64,000 nucleotides of DNA. It comes from Elymus sibiricus (taxonomy: Eukaryota > Streptophyta > Magnoliopsida > Poales > Poaceae). Positions 1-10,958 of this stretch are shown piece after piece. Within the stretch, counting starts at the first letter, position 1, and every line of letters starts with the position of its first letter. The stretch is from NCBI GenBank assembly GCA_039707655.1, contig CM077667.1, positions 156,902,642 through 156,966,641 on the forward strand, in the 5' to 3' direction. Position numbers and translations under genes: made by a program. The notes under the pieces were generated by a model, which saw nothing but the letters and a program-made list of their open reading frames with translations, did not search any database and was not told the DNA's origin.

Positions 1-2205
1 AAGATACAAGTGATTCAAGGCACTAGTCTATCATTTGACATAAAGACATCCATTCTTAGGTTTACTAGCAAACAATCATGTCCTTTCAAAATAACAATGC
101 TAAAGAACGTTGTGCGCTACAATATCATATAGACAGTCATGCTAACTCTTCCTAGCATAAAGTACAAATCATGACCACCCCGGTGTCAAACCAAGCAATT
201 GGATTGTACTTTTTAACGCACTTTAGCATTTTATACCTCACTCAATACATGAGCGTGAACCATGGACATCGCATATAGGTGGAATAAAGTATGGTGGTAG
301 GTTTCAAAGGAGTAAAAGTGGAAAGAAAGGCTCGCATCAACTAGGCTGATCAATGGGCGATGGAGATGCCCATCAATCGATATCGATGCGAGGAGTAGGG
401 ATTGCCATGCAACAGATGCACTAAGAGCTATAAGTGTATGAAATCTCAAATGAAACTAAGTGGGCATGCATCCAACTTTCTTGCTCATGAAGACCTCGGG
501 CATTTGAGGAAGCCCATCATCAGAATATACAAGCCAAGTTCTACAATGAAAAATTCCCACTAGTATATGAAAATGACAAATCGGGAGACTCTCTATATGA
601 AGAACTTGATGCTACTTTGAAATACAAGTGTGGTAAAGGATAGTACCACCATCCCTTCTCTCTTTTCTCTCATTTTCTCATTATTATTTTTTCGTTTTCT
701 TTTTTTTCTCTTTTTTTCTTTCTTTTTTCTTTGTTCCCTTTTTTTCGCTCGGAGTCTCATCCCGACTTGTAGGCGAATCATTGTCTCCATCATCCTTTCC
801 TCACCGAGACAATGTCCTAATTAATGATAAGCATCACAATTTTATTTAGTTACAACTCGATATCAAAAACTACTAAACAATATGACTCTATATGAATGCC
901 TCTGGCAGTGTACCAGGATGTGCAATGATCTAGTGTAGCATGTAAACAATGATGAACGGTGGCTTTGCCACAAGTACTATATCAACTACATGATCATGCA
1001 AAGCAATATGACAATGAGTGTACTAGTCATATGATGTAACGGTGGAAGTTTCATGGCAATATATCTCGGAATGGCTATGGAAATGTCATCATAGGTAGGT
1101 ATGGTGGTTGTTTTGAGAATGATATAATGAGGCTTATGTGCAATAGAGCGTATCATGCCACTGGGTTTGGATGCACCGACGAAGTTTGCACTGATCCTCG
1201 AGGTGAGAATGGGCAATGCACGGTACTGAAGAGGCTAGCAAATATGGAAAGGTGACAGTGCGTACATCCATGGAATTACATTGGTCATAAAGAACTCACA
1301 TACTTATTGCAAAGCTTCATTAGCTCTCTCAAAGCAAATTACTACTCGCATGCCCCTAGGGAGGAGGTTTGGAGGAGTTAACCATCGCCCCCCCCGATTA
1401 TAATAGCACAAAGGATTTCAATCAAGGATAAATTATGCTCCAACTTCATCGCATAACTAGAGACTATACGTGCATGCTTTGGGAATCACAAACCTTAACA
1501 TCAATATTCTTACTAATCCACAATCATCCACTAGTGCACCCACATATTACTATCTTAATGTCGCAAAACTATTGCAAGGAATCAATCATATCATATTCAG
1601 TGATCTACAAGTTTTTAGTAGGATTTTATGACTAACCATGTGGATAACCAATTCCTGTTGACTCTCTAAATAGGTATAAGTGAAGCATGAGAGTTTAATT
1701 CTTTCTACAAAATACTTGTAGATGCTCTAATAAATATAAGTGAAGGAAAAGAGCATTCTACAAATAATGGTTTTCTATATGTAGAGAAACATGCATCCAA
1801 ACTTCAAAAGATACAAGTGAAGCACATAAATTCCGAACATACCAACACAACATTTTAATTTGATCCCGTAAGTGCTTCCCTTTTTGAGTCAAGCGATAAT
1901 GCCTAAAGTACTCACGCTGATCCAACGTATCTCCCATTATCAAGTTGATGTGGATTTCTCAGGATTATCAAAGTAGTAATTAATGTTTTCCACATAACAA
2001 ACATCAATGGTTTTAGGAGGTTCCCCATCTCCATGAGTAGCAAGTACAACTTTTTTTGTGTGTTTCATGTTCCATATCCATAACTAAAGATATAAAACAA
2101 CTTATAACAGAAAATAAAAGTTACTTAGTGATAAAGCAAACAAGCACACACGAGAATATCAACCCCACGCTATTGCTCCCCGGCAACGGTGCCAGAAAAA
2201 GGTCT
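1..2205 (-). mobile_element. Element E, internal region of a non-autonomous LTR retrotransposon (partial)
   Basis: The sequence reads on the minus strand from a primer-binding site at 2177-2194, adjacent to the LTR edge at 2206, leftward out of the window. The PBS reads TGGCACCGTTGCCGGGGA and fits a tRNA-Asp-type primer. Bases 1-1750 are the long non-coding region upstream of the 3' LTR. It is recognisable because the same region recurs in element B (27797-29997) and inverted in element A (40240-42560). A pyrimidine-rich tract lies at 655-750. No pol is present, so the element is a deletion derivative. The 3' LTR and left target-site duplication lie outside the window. Confidence 0.85.
1940..2081 (-). 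pseudogene. Remnant of the short 5' ORF of element E
   Basis: A minus-strand ATG at 2081 opens a frame (MDMEHETHK...) shortly after the PBS, where gag would be expected. The frame breaks at a run of seven to eight A residues. It then continues in another phase (VVLATHGDGEPPKTIDV) to a stop at 1940-1942. I recognise no domain. Position and the equivalent ORFs of elements A and B suggest a gag-like or accessory reading frame that has been largely deleted. Confidence 0.45.
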
Positions 2206-2861
2206 TGATACCCACAAGTGTAGGGGATCATTTGTAGCCTCTTCCGATAAGTAAGAGTGTCGAACCCAATGAGGAGCTAAATGTAGATTTAATATTCTAT
2301 CAAGTTCTATTGACCACCGATACAACTCTACGCACGCTAACGCTTACTTTACCTAGAGCAAGTATGAAACTACTTTGCGGGAAGGAAACTAGAAGTACTT
2401 AGTAGGTGTAATAGATAGTTTTGCAAGCTAATAAAGAACATGTAAATAAAAGTTAGGGTCTATTTAGATAAATATTAAATAAGTTTATTGCTTAGTAAAA
2501 GCTTTTTTAGTACAAGAGAAAGATTTGTCCCTAGGCAATCGATAACTAGACCGTTAATCATTGTTGCAGTTTTATACGAGGGAGAGGCATACGCTAATAT
2601 ACTCTCCGTACTTGGATCATATGAACTTATGACTGGACCTCTAGCAAGCATGTGCAACTACTAGAAATCATTAAGGTAAACCCAACCATAGCATTAACAC
2701 ATCAAGCCCCCTTTACTCCCATACTCAAACAACCCCCTTACTCGGGTGTAAGCTTTTGTCACTCTAGCCGCCCACTATAAGTGAACCATAAACATATTGC
2801 AACACCCTACAGCGGGGATCCCCCATGTGTGTGTGGAACGGGAGGCACCATAGGACAACAC
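2206..2861 (-). repeat. LTR of element E, first segment
   Basis: This is the PBS-proximal end of E's 5' LTR on the minus strand. It starts at TGATACCCACAAGTG next to the PBS. Element C interrupts it at 2862, and it resumes at 22311. The two parts sum to about 1.53 kb. C's duplication AACAC occupies 2857-2861. Confidence 0.85.
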
Positions 2862-4361
2862 TGAAAGCACAACTTCTCCCTAGGTGGTTTTAGTAATTAA
2901 TAACAACATATATTTCATTGGACTAATGTTTCCACCAAGTGTATCTCAGGAAAAAGTTCAATGGTGGGTTGGCTAAAGATCTATGTGGAGAACCTCCCCT
3001 AGGAAAGGAAGGAATAGGATTGGCCATGCTTCAAGATTGAGGACTCTATAATTGTGATAAATCACTTTTGAGTCCATTGGAAAGCCAATACTCTTAAAAG
3101 GGGATGAGGTATTTATGATGATATGGTTGCTCAAGTGCTTAGAGGTAGCCACCAAAAATACTCACCCACTTTCCCACAAAAACTTTCCGTCCAAAACCAA
3201 AAGTCAAAATTCGGTGACACCAATATTTCCCATTCGGATCCACCAAGTTTTACCCTAGACAGAAATCCAACCAAACCCTAGCATCTCAGTACTACCAAGT
3301 TTTCATTCGGTGCAACCAAAACCAGTGACCAACTCTCTGTTAACCAATTTCTTAAAATCGGTCTCACCGAGTTTAAGGAATCGGTGATACTGAGATTGGG
3401 GAACTGCCTAGGACACCCATATCGGTACCACCAAGATTTATATATCAGTCTCACCGAAAACGCCAAAGTTGCCACATTTTGCACTAGTCGGTGCAACCGA
3501 GTTTTTACACCGGTTTCATCGAGTTTGGCAATAATGTTGTAACGGTTGGATTTTTGGAGATGCCTATATATACCCCTCCACCACATCTCACTCGCAAGAG
3601 AAGCACTCAGAACACACACCCACTTGCCATATCCAATTTTCTGAGAGAGAGCCACCTACCCTTGTGTTGAGATCAAGATCATCCAATCCAACCATATGGA
3701 TCTTGATTTCTAGCCTCCCCAAGTTGCTTTCCACCCAATTAATCTCTTCTACCCAAGCCAAATCTGTGAGTGAGTGATTGAGGAGACTATCTTTTGAAGC
3801 ACAAGAGCAAGGAGTTCATCATACTACCACATCTATTACCTTTTGGAGGGTGGTGCATCCTAGATTGGTTAGGTGTCGCTTGGGAGCGTCCTTCTTCGGG
3901 ATTGTGGAGTTGAACCAAGAAGTATGTAAGGGCAAGGAGATCACCTACTTTGTGAAGATCTAACCCGAGTAAGGCTAGTCCTCAGTGGACGTAGGCCATC
4001 ATGGAATAGACAAGGTTGCTACTTCGTGGACCCTTCGTGGATGGAGCCCTCAGTGGACTCTCGTGGCCGTTACCCTCTGTGGGTTGAAGTCTCCATAAAC
4101 ATGGATGTACGATAGCACCACCTATCGGAACCATGGGAAAAATCTTTGTGTCTCCAAATTGTGTTTGATCTCTTATCCCTATCCTCTTACATATGCTTGT
4201 CTTTACTTTCCGCTGCAATACTCGTAGACATGCATGTGTAGGGTGTACTTGACTTGCTACAATTGCTAAAATCTGCCAACCACTAAAATTGGGAAAATGT
4301 TAGGTTTTTAATTTGTCAAGTAGTCTAATCACCCCCCTCTAGACCTACTTTTGATCCTACA
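2862..4361 (+). repeat. 5' LTR of element C
   Basis: It pairs with 20807-22305 along its whole length. The U3-like part (about 3200-3540) is studded with imperfect TCGGT-N3-ACCGA dyads, best seen at 3358-3370 and 3488-3500. They lie just upstream of a TATATATA box at 3565-3572. The region after the TATA box is probably the transcribed R/U5 part. Confidence 0.92.
3565..3572 (+). promoter_or_regulatory. TATA box of the C 5' LTR
   Basis: TATATATA is followed by a CCCCTCCACC-rich stretch and preceded by the dyad array. The same box is at 21519-21526 in the 3' LTR. Confidence 0.6.
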
Positions 4362-4363
4362 AG

Positions 4364-4375
4364 TGGTATCAGAGC
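4364..4375 (+). other. Primer-binding site of element C
   Basis: TGGTATCAGAGC begins two bases after the LTR end. It is the classical PBS complementary to the initiator methionine tRNA. Confidence 0.93.
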
Positions 4376-4414
4376 CTTGGTCTCCATTGCATTGGTCTCA
4401 TAACCTAGGAGATT

Positions 4415-4468
4415 ATGGCGTCTAGTGAGGGAAATTATCATCGTAGAGGTCCATATTTTGATGGTACA
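4415..4468 (+). pseudogene. First 18 codons of the C gag, cut by element D
   Basis: The frame begins with ATG at 4415 (MASSEGNYHRRG...), 40 bases after the PBS. It ends where D inserted. The D duplication GTACA (4464-4468 and 12673-12677) sits inside a codon pair. The gag frame resumes exactly in phase at 12678, so the two pieces belonged to one ORF before D arrived. Confidence 0.85.
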
Positions 4469-5030
4469 TGTCGGATTTCGGGCTCCGCAAAACCCAAAGA
4501 AGTTCGAACACAGGGGCGTGTGCGAAGATCCCCAACAACTTCAACCTCTAGCTCTCAGCTCGACAACCTGGCCAAACAAGCTCGCACACTCTCGGGAGGA
4601 AAGAGACTAGCACACGAGGATTTACCCATGTTCGGGCCGCTGCGAAGTGTAAAACCCTACTCCTGCTTTTGGTGGATTGCCTCACGAGGAGGTTTGTGGA
4701 TGAACTAGTACAGTGGTGAGTTGCCTCGCGAGGGCGCTCGGGTGGTGGTGAATCTCCCTCCCTACATAGTAGCCTCGCCCCTATTTATAGTGGCCTGGGT
4801 CCTCTTCCCTTATCGCAATGGCGGGAAGGGATCCTACAGCGGCCAAATTCGAAGGGGGACAAGGAGTACATCTTATCCTGACAAAAGGTGGTCTTTGCCT
4901 GCAAAGTAGCCGGTGGTAATGCAGAGGTGGGCTCGGCGATGACGTTCGTCCTGCGGAGCTCGTGGTCTTGGTATCGTTGCACCGGAATGGAAATCTTTGG
5001 GGGGTGCTTTGGGAGCCTGCGTGCGCCCCT
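4469..5030 (-). repeat. 3' LTR of element D, truncated
   Basis: It matches 11808-12368 closely and then diverges abruptly. The 304 bases corresponding to 12369-12672 (start of U3), together with the expected PPT, are absent. A minus-strand TATA box (CTATAAATAG) is at 4781-4790, matched at 12120-12129. Confidence 0.88.
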
Positions 5031-5141
5031 CCGCTTACCCATGGCGCCTCGGGAACCGCTCCGTCTGACCAGCAACCGGTGCACGTTGCAGTGCCATCAT
5101 TGCCTGGGATGAGGGAAGGTGCCGGTTGGCCTCCACCCGGC

Positions 5142-5147
5142 TATAAA
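5142..5147 (+). promoter_or_regulatory. TATA box of the antisense B3 gene in D
   Basis: CTATAAATGG lies about 80 bases upstream of the ATG at 5222 and follows a GC-rich stretch. Its orientation is opposite to the retrotransposon's own transcription. The spacing leaves room for a start site near 5170 and a 5' leader of about 50 bases. Confidence 0.55.
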
Positions 5148-5221
5148 TGGCCGGGGGGAATGGAGCCCCCAGCCCATTCCTACTCCTTGCTCCCCCGGCT
5201 TCATCCCTCACCTCCTCTATC

Positions 5222-6139
5222 ATGAGGCCGGTGAGGAGCTTTTCCGCCGTCGAGAAGGGAAAGGCCTGTCAGGGGGCGCCGGACCAACAGCCTCCCAAGA
5301 GGAGCAGGGGTCATCCTCGCAAGCATACTGAGGCGGCGGCGGCGGCGCCCCGTGGGCGTGGGCGCCCCTCCGCGAGGGCCGGTGCTTTTGCTGGCGCAGC
5401 CGGGGGCGGCGGCCGTTGCCGGGGATGGAGACCCGCAGTTGGTGTTCAGCCACCGCGCCCTCAAGCCCGCACGACCGACGCGGGCTTGGAGTTCCTGGTG
5501 CCGGTGGAGAGGCCGGCAAGCACCTGGTTGCAGCTCCCGTGCTCCTTCATGGAGACGTTGTGGGTTAGCGAGCCCGCAGGTCTGTGGCTGCAGGCCGATG
5601 GTTGTTGCAGCGGCGCGTTGTGGGTGGAGGTCGAGGTTACCCCCACAGGCAATGCCTTTTTGAGCCACGGGTGGCAGACCTTCGCCCGTGCCCACGGCCT
5701 AGAGGGGAGGCCCACGCTCCACTTCAAGCACGATGGCGCCGCGACGCTTTTCGTCAAGATCTTTGGGGAGGACGGTAGGCGCTTGGGGTGCTGCCCTGAG
5801 GGCGGCGGCAGTGGCGATCTTGGAGGTGAGCTTGCCCTTGGTGACGGCCGCCATGCTTCCAGCAGCAGCAACACCTCCTCTGAGGAAAGCCTGAGCGATG
5901 ACAGCTATGACGCCCCGACGCGTCGGCGCGCCCGGACATCGGGGGGGGGGGGGGGAGCCAGCCGCGACGTCGCCTCTCCCCCGCCTGGGAAGCTGCCATG
6001 CCGACGTGCCACCACGGCCCCATCAAGGAGGAGGAGGACTCCGACTGAGCGCCTGTGCACCGAGGCCGGGGCCTCAGGAGCGGTGGCCCCCCGGGGGGGG
6101 GGGGCTCCTTCGCCTTCTTTTCTTTTCCTCTTCCTGTAA
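5222..6139 (+). CDS. B3-domain DNA-binding protein carried antisense inside element D
   Basis: The open frame encodes about 305 residues from the ATG at 5222. An in-frame ATG at 5147 overlaps the TATA box and is unlikely to be used. Residues 1-60 are basic and include an AT-hook-like core RGRGRPS (44-50). Residues about 88-185 resemble a plant B3 DNA-binding domain: a LEFLVPV strand, a central WVEVEV strand, then LSHGWQTFARAHGL and LHFKHDGAATLFVKIF, where B3 domains have the GW..F...H.L and F.YDG elements. The tail is Ser/Glu-rich, then Gly/Pro/Arg-rich over long G runs, so its frame is less certain. B3 proteins bind DNA in the nucleus. Tat-lineage elements are known to carry extra antisense ORFs (for example gene23 of maize Grande); I infer the same layout here. 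The assignment rests on motif recognition only. Confidence 0.65.
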   Translation: MRPVRSFSAVEKGKACQGAPDQQPPKRSRGHPRKHTEAAAAAPRGRGRPSARAGAFAGAAGGGGRCRGWRPAVGVQPPRPQARTTDAGLEFLVPVERPASTWLQLPCSFMETLWVSEPAGLWLQADGCCSGALWVEVEVTPTGNAFLSHGWQTFARAHGLEGRPTLHFKHDGAATLFVKIFGEDGRRLGCCPEGGGSGDLGGELALGDGRHASSSSNTSSEESLSDDSYDAPTRRRARTSGGGGGASRDVASPPPGKLPCRRATTAPSRRRRTPTERLCTEAGASGAVAPRGGGAPSPSFLFLFL

Positions 6140-7396
6140 CCAAAAAATCATGGGGGGCCCTTCTGGTGTGTAATGAACTTTGGCGCTTGCGCCCTTTTAT
6201 TAGCATTCTCATCACGTATTGCGGTCCCTGCGTTACTGTTAATTGAGACTTCCTGTTGACCGTGGTTAGGGTACTTTGCTCGATGCGTCTGCGGCGGGCT
6301 TCTGCGTCGTGAGGTTTGGCAGTGGCACCTGGGGAGCTAGTGGCACCTCGAGAGCTTGGGGAGGTTCCTCCTTCCTGCGAGTGAGGCAGTTTGGGGGGCC
6401 CCTTTGGGCACTCTACGTCCGCGGGGCCCGATCCCATGCATGCCCCGACCGCCGTTGGGGTGTCCGGATCACCAGGACGAGACCAAGGGGTGAGGCCTCG
6501 ACCGCCGTTGGGGCATCCAGATCACCAGGACGAGACCAAGGGGCGAGGAGCCATGCGATCAGTGAGGCTCCTGAGGGGCGATGCTCAGGATCCCCCCTTG
6601 ACACTCAAGCGGCGCTCTACGTCGCTGGGGCCCGATCCCGCGCATGCCCCAACCACCGTTGGGGCGTCCAGATCACCGGGACAAGACCAAGGGGCGAGGC
6701 CTCGACTGCCGTTGGGGCGTACGGATCACCAGGACGAGACCAAGGGGCGAGGAGCCACGCGATCAGTGAGGCTCCTGAGGCGCGATGCTCAGGAGCCCCC
6801 CTTGACACTCAAGCGGCGACCATTCCTTTCCGCCGGTTCTTGCCCCAGGGGGCGTGAGCCTCCAGAGGCTTTAAGACAGTGCACCGGGCCGCAGCGGAGC
6901 CCCCGAGCGAGGGTGAGGCGGCACGCGCCTGCTAGCTAACTCGAGAGCGCCACACGAGGACCAGGACGCCAAGGCCATGCGGGGACCAGGACGCCAAGGC
7001 CTTGGCGAGGTGTGCGCATCGTGCCAGTAGCCCCCGCTCGCGGGGCGCGGGAGGGAGAGGCTGGCAGGCATTAACCCGGAGAAAGAAACTTCAAGAGAGA
7101 AAACTTCAAGTAGAAAAATTCCCGCCCCTTTTTCTTTAAATAGAGTCGAAAAAGCATCGAGTTTCATTCCAGGAAAATGGCAAGTTCGAATACAAGAAAA
7201 GCAAAGAACAGCCGCGTCCGGCACCTAGGCTAGTCTTCGTCTTCCCCCAGCGCAGAACATAGGGCATCCACGTTGCGTGGGCATAGTCATTGGAGGACAG
7301 TGTTGTCTGCCAGCGCGGAGCATGAGGCTTCCACTTGGGCATGGGTGGGAACCCCTCCGCGTCCTCGGGGGGCTCCAGGCATATACAGCCCACTCA
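6140..7396. repeat. Non-coding spacer of D with a 204-bp tandem repeat
   Basis: This GC-rich stretch lies between the antisense B3 gene and the end of pol. Two head-to-tail copies of a 204-bp unit occupy 6411-6614 and 6615-6818. Each contains two shorter repeats built on CCGTTGGGGYGTCC and ATCACCAGGACGAGACCAAG. Tandem repeats before the 3' LTR are typical of Tat-lineage elements. ORFs across them are by-products of the repeat. Nothing else is recognisable. Confidence 0.75.
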
Positions 7397-8635
7397 TTAT
7401 TCCGTGAGAGTGTCACGGGTAGAACTTGCGGAGGTGCTGGATGTTCCAGGCATTCTGGATGGGGACCCCGTCCTGAGTCTCCAGGTGCATGGCGCCAGGC
7501 CTGGAGACGCGGGCGACCTTGAACGGGCCCTCCCACATGGGCGAGAGCTTGTGCAAGCCCTCCCTGGAAAGGACCACCTCAGGACGAGGTCTCTGACTTC
7601 GAGGGTCCTGGAGCGGACGTTACGGCAATGGTAACGCCGCAGCGCCTGCTGGTACCTCGCAGCTTGGAGCGAGGCTTGACGACGGGCCTCCTCCCCAAGC
7701 ACGAGGTCTGTCCCCCGCGAGGCATCCTGACGCTCCTCGTCGAATGCCAAGACTTGCGGGGATTGGTGCTTGACCTCGTGTGGAAGGACGGCTTCGGCTC
7801 CGTAGACGAGGAAGAACGGGGTCTCGCCGGTGGGCTTAGTCACGGTGGTGCGGATGGACCACAGCACGGACTAAAGCTCATCGATCCAACCCCTGCCGCA
7901 GGCCTCGAGCTTCTTCTTGAAGCTCCTTGCCTTGAGGCTCCGCAGGACCTCCGCGTTGGCGCGCTCTGCCTGACCATTGCTTCATGGATGTGCCACTGAG
8001 GCGTAGCATATCTGCGTTCCAAGGTTAGCACAATAGATCCTGAAAAGGTTGCTTGTGAACTGCGAACCGTTATCGGTGATGATGTGGTTGGGGATGCCGA
8101 AGTGACTCACGATGCCCTTGATAAACTTGACGGCCGACCCGGCAGGGATGGTCCGGACGAGCTTCACCTCCGCCCACTTGGTGAACTTGTCGATGGCGGC
8201 GTAGAGGTAGCGGTACCCGCCGGCCGCTCGCGGAAAGGGCCCCAGTATATCCAGCCCCCAAACCGCGAAGGGCCAGGAGAGCGGGATGGTCTGGAGGCCC
8301 TGCGCGGGCTGATGAATCTGCTTGGCATGGAGCTGGCAAGCCTCGTAGGACCGGACCAGCTCGGTGGCATCGTTGAGCGTCGTGGGCCAGTAGAAGCCAG
8401 TGCGGAACGCCTTCCCTACAAGGGTGCGTGACGAGGAGTGGTGTTCGCAGTCTCCTCCATGGATGTCGGCCAGCAGCTCGCACCCCTGTTCTCTGGACAC
8501 GCATCGCAACACGACGTCGTTCGGGCGCCTGCGGTACAGCTCGCCAGCCCGCAGGCAATAAGCTGTGGCCTGTCGTACCACACGCTCTGCGTCTTCCTCC
8601 TTTTCTGGTAGTGTGCCGTGGAGCAGGTACGTCAT
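7397..8635 (-). pseudogene. Integrase of element D (inactivated)
   Basis: Integrase joins retrotransposon cDNA to host DNA. Counting from 8635, the zinc-binding region has DIHG and HH at residues 58-66, but the last pair reads YEAC where C-x2-C is expected (Tyr97), so one metal ligand is lost. The core has catalytic Asp in WGLDILGPF (Asp129) and ITDNGSQF (Asp188). The Glu lies in QAERAN at 7961-7963, which gives the DD35E spacing. Stops at 7979-7981 and 7868-7870 interrupt one reading frame, and a frameshift follows near 7600. The C-terminal part (ETPFFLVYGAEAVLP, then EVRDLVLR) is normal for Gypsy integrases. Confidence 0.88.
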
Positions 8636-8647
8636 GAACTCCTGTGT

Positions 8648-9217
8648 CTAGTCATCAACTTGGGGCTCCGGCGCCAGGAGCAGTCGGGCTCCTGAGGCCG
8701 GACCACAAGTTGGAGCCCCCGAGGGTGGTCCTGGGGGTAGCTCTTCACTCCGCGGCGCCTGATCCTCGGTTGGGGGTGCCGCGGATGGCTTGAAGAGCTG
8801 TTCCTCGAAGGCACCCGGCTCCTGAGGCTCGCGATGCGATACCCTCTTGGTGATGTCATCGGCCTCCTTGTTCGCGCCGCGCGGGATGTGCTGCAATTCC
8901 AAGCCCTGGAAACGTTTTTCAATCTTACGTACCTCTTCCAAGTATGCCTCCATGTGCTCGTCCTTTGGCGTATATTCCTTGTTGGAGAAGTTGACGAGGA
9001 GCTGGGAGTCGCCCTTGATGGTGAGGCGCTGAGTCCTCAAGGCGGATGCGGCCTTGAGGCCGACGGTTAAGCCCTCGTACTCCACGATGTTATTGGAGAC
9101 CTTCTCACCATGCTGGAAGCAAAGTTGCACGGCGTAGTAAAGCTTGTCCCCGGTCGGGGAGATGAGTACAACTCCGGCCCATGCTCCCTTGCGCGCGAAG
9201 GCCCCATCTAAGTGCAT
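8648..9217 (-). pseudogene. Second (plant additional) RNase H domain of element D
   Basis: This 189-residue frame has the RNase H fold signatures HLDGAF (first Asp), VEYEGL (Glu), KGDSQLLV (second Asp) and KEADDITKR (last Asp). The domain sits after the ordinary RT-RNase H and before integrase, a position described for Tat-lineage Gypsy elements. The distal 60 residues are a Pro/Glu-rich linker. The domain itself is open, but it is separated from its neighbours by stops and shifts. Confidence 0.8.
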
Positions 9218-9716
9218 GATCCAACCATTAGGGCCTCGTCGCCGGGGTGAGGGACTAGCCCTCGCCCGGCCCCCGGTCGGGAGCGTCCGTCCATTCGGCT
9301 ACAAAATCCGCCAGGGCTGCCCCCTTGATGACCCTGGTCATGCTGAACTCTAAATCGAAGGCCTGTAGCTCGGTGTTCCATTCTGCAACCCTCCCTGGTG
9401 CGTTGGGGTTGCGCAACACTTTCTCCAAGGGATACGCAGAGACGACCTTGATGGGGTGCCCTGAAAGTAATGTCGCAGTTTCCTTGAAGCGACAAGAACT
9501 GCGAGCAAGAGCTTCTGCTGCATAGGGTAGTGCGAGCGCGCGTCCCGCAGTACGATACTGACGTAGTACATCGGATGCTCAACGAGGGAGAGGCCTTCCG
9601 CGCTGCCCCGCTTCGCAGCGGGCTCATGAGGCCCGGGTGCCTCGGGGATCGCCGGGGCGGCTGAGGCCTCAGGAGCGTCGTCTTGAAGAGGTGAGGGCTT
9701 CAGGGCATCCTATGAG
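9208..9716 (-). pseudogene. First RNase H region of element D, scrambled
   Basis: Fragments of the RT-linked RNase H appear in alternating frames. YYVSIVLRDARSHYP and ASRKLRHYFQGT (about 9440-9571) match the usual YYVS.VL and SRKLRHYFQ motifs. Several frameshifts and stops break the region. A short Ala/Glu/Pro-rich stretch between 9570 and 9716 could be an expanded linker. Confidence 0.65.
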
Positions 9717-10850
9717 TCACCGTGTTTCATACCCGGGGGCCCGCTTGTGCCTGAGGGTGTAGCGCGCGCGCCGGCACGCTCCTCCCTGACCGCCACGAGC
9801 GCAGCACTGGCGGAGTGTGGGGTGGCAAGCCAGGTATAGCAGTAGGGGCTCCCGGGGGCGGGATGCCACTGTTACTGGTGGACTCGTGAGGTACCGCTTG
9901 AGGTCCTTGAATGCCATGTCTGCCTCCGGAGTCCATTCGAAGGGGCCCTTCCTCTTCATGAGCTTGAAGAATGGCAGGGCACGCTCGCCAAGCTTGGAGA
10001 TGAAACGTCCCAAGGAGGTCATGCAGTCCGCCAGCTTCTGCATTTCCTTGAGGGTCTGAGGCGGACTCATCTTGCTTATAGCCTTGATCTTCTCCGGGTT
10101 GGCCTCGATCCCTCGGTGCGACACCAGGAAACCGAGCAGTTTGCCCGACGGGACCCCGAAGACACACTTCTCGGGGTTGAGCCTCGGGCTCACCCGCCTC
10201 AGGCTGGCGAACGTCCCCTCCAGGTCCTCGATCAGGGTCTTGGCTTCTCGCGACTTGACCACGATGTCGTCGACGTAGGCTTCCACGTTCCTCCCGAGCT
10301 GCTCGCCCAGGGCGATGTGCATCAGCCACTGGAAGGTTGCGCCAGTGTTTCGTAGCCCGAAGGGCATGCACGTGTAGCAGAACACTCCGCACGTGGTGAG
10401 GAAGGCCGTCTTCTCGACGTCTTCCACCGCCATCTTGATCTGATGGTAGCTAGAGAAAGCGTTCAGGAAGCATAGAAGGTCGCACTCGGCGGTGGAGTCC
10501 ACGATCTGGTTGATGCACGGCAGCGGGAACGGGTCTTGGGGGTAAGCCTTGTTGAGGTTCGTGAAGTTGACGCACATGCGCTCCTTCCCGCACTTCTTCG
10601 GTACGACCACCGGGTTGGCCAGCCACTCCGGGTATCGCACCTCCCGGATAACTCCGGCCTCCTTCAGCTTGCCAACCTCCTGGGCGATGAACGCCTGCTT
10701 CTCATGAGCCTGCCTCCTCGCCTTTTGCTTTGCCGGGGGTGAATTAGGGCACACCATGAGGTGGTGCTCGATCACATCCCTCGGGACCCCCACCAGGTCA
10801 GATGCGTTCCACGCAAACGCATCCTTGTTCGCACGGAGGAAGGACACCAA
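9717..10850 (-). pseudogene. Reverse transcriptase of element D (inactivated)
   Basis: The 377-residue frame covers the Ty3/Gypsy RT. Motifs are WLANPVVVPKK (77-87), RMCVNFTNLNKA (91-102), YTCMPFGLRNTGATFQ (159-174) and the active-site box AYVDDIVVKS (191-200). Motif A reads CFLNAFSSYHQI (127-138), with Asn130 where the catalytic Asp belongs, so one metal-binding residue is lost. After about residue 330 the frame slips. Upstream, stops near 10,864 and 10,926 separate it from the protease frame. Only transposition-related roles are expected. Confidence 0.9.
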
Positions 10851-10958
10851 CGCCTCTTCCTACTCCTGAGGGAGGCCGGCGCCGATGGTGAAGGCAAGGC
10901 CAGGATTCTCATCGTCTATGGGTACCTACTTTGTCTCAGCCCGGTTCTGAGAGAACAG

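Noticed and set aside
593..824. Phe/Ser-rich and Lys/Arg-rich open frames near the left end
   Set aside because: They translate a pyrimidine tract of the E non-coding region on opposite strands.
5201..6437. Long minus-strand frames across the B3 gene (up to 227 codons)
   Set aside because: High GC content keeps the opposite strand open. Only the plus frame shows domain-like segments and an upstream TATA box.
6411..6818. A CRISPR-like array
   Set aside because: The spaced repeats are two long tandem units with internal sub-repeats in a plant retrotransposon. No regular short repeat-spacer pattern exists anywhere in the window.
6276..6939. Two overlapping open frames of about 190 codons in D
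   Set aside because: They are produced by the 204-bp tandem repeat in GC-rich DNA and contain the repeat twice in translation. No promoter or domain supports them.
8070..8558. Alternative 162-codon minus frame over the integrase
   Set aside because: It overlaps the recognised integrase frame and has no motif of its own.
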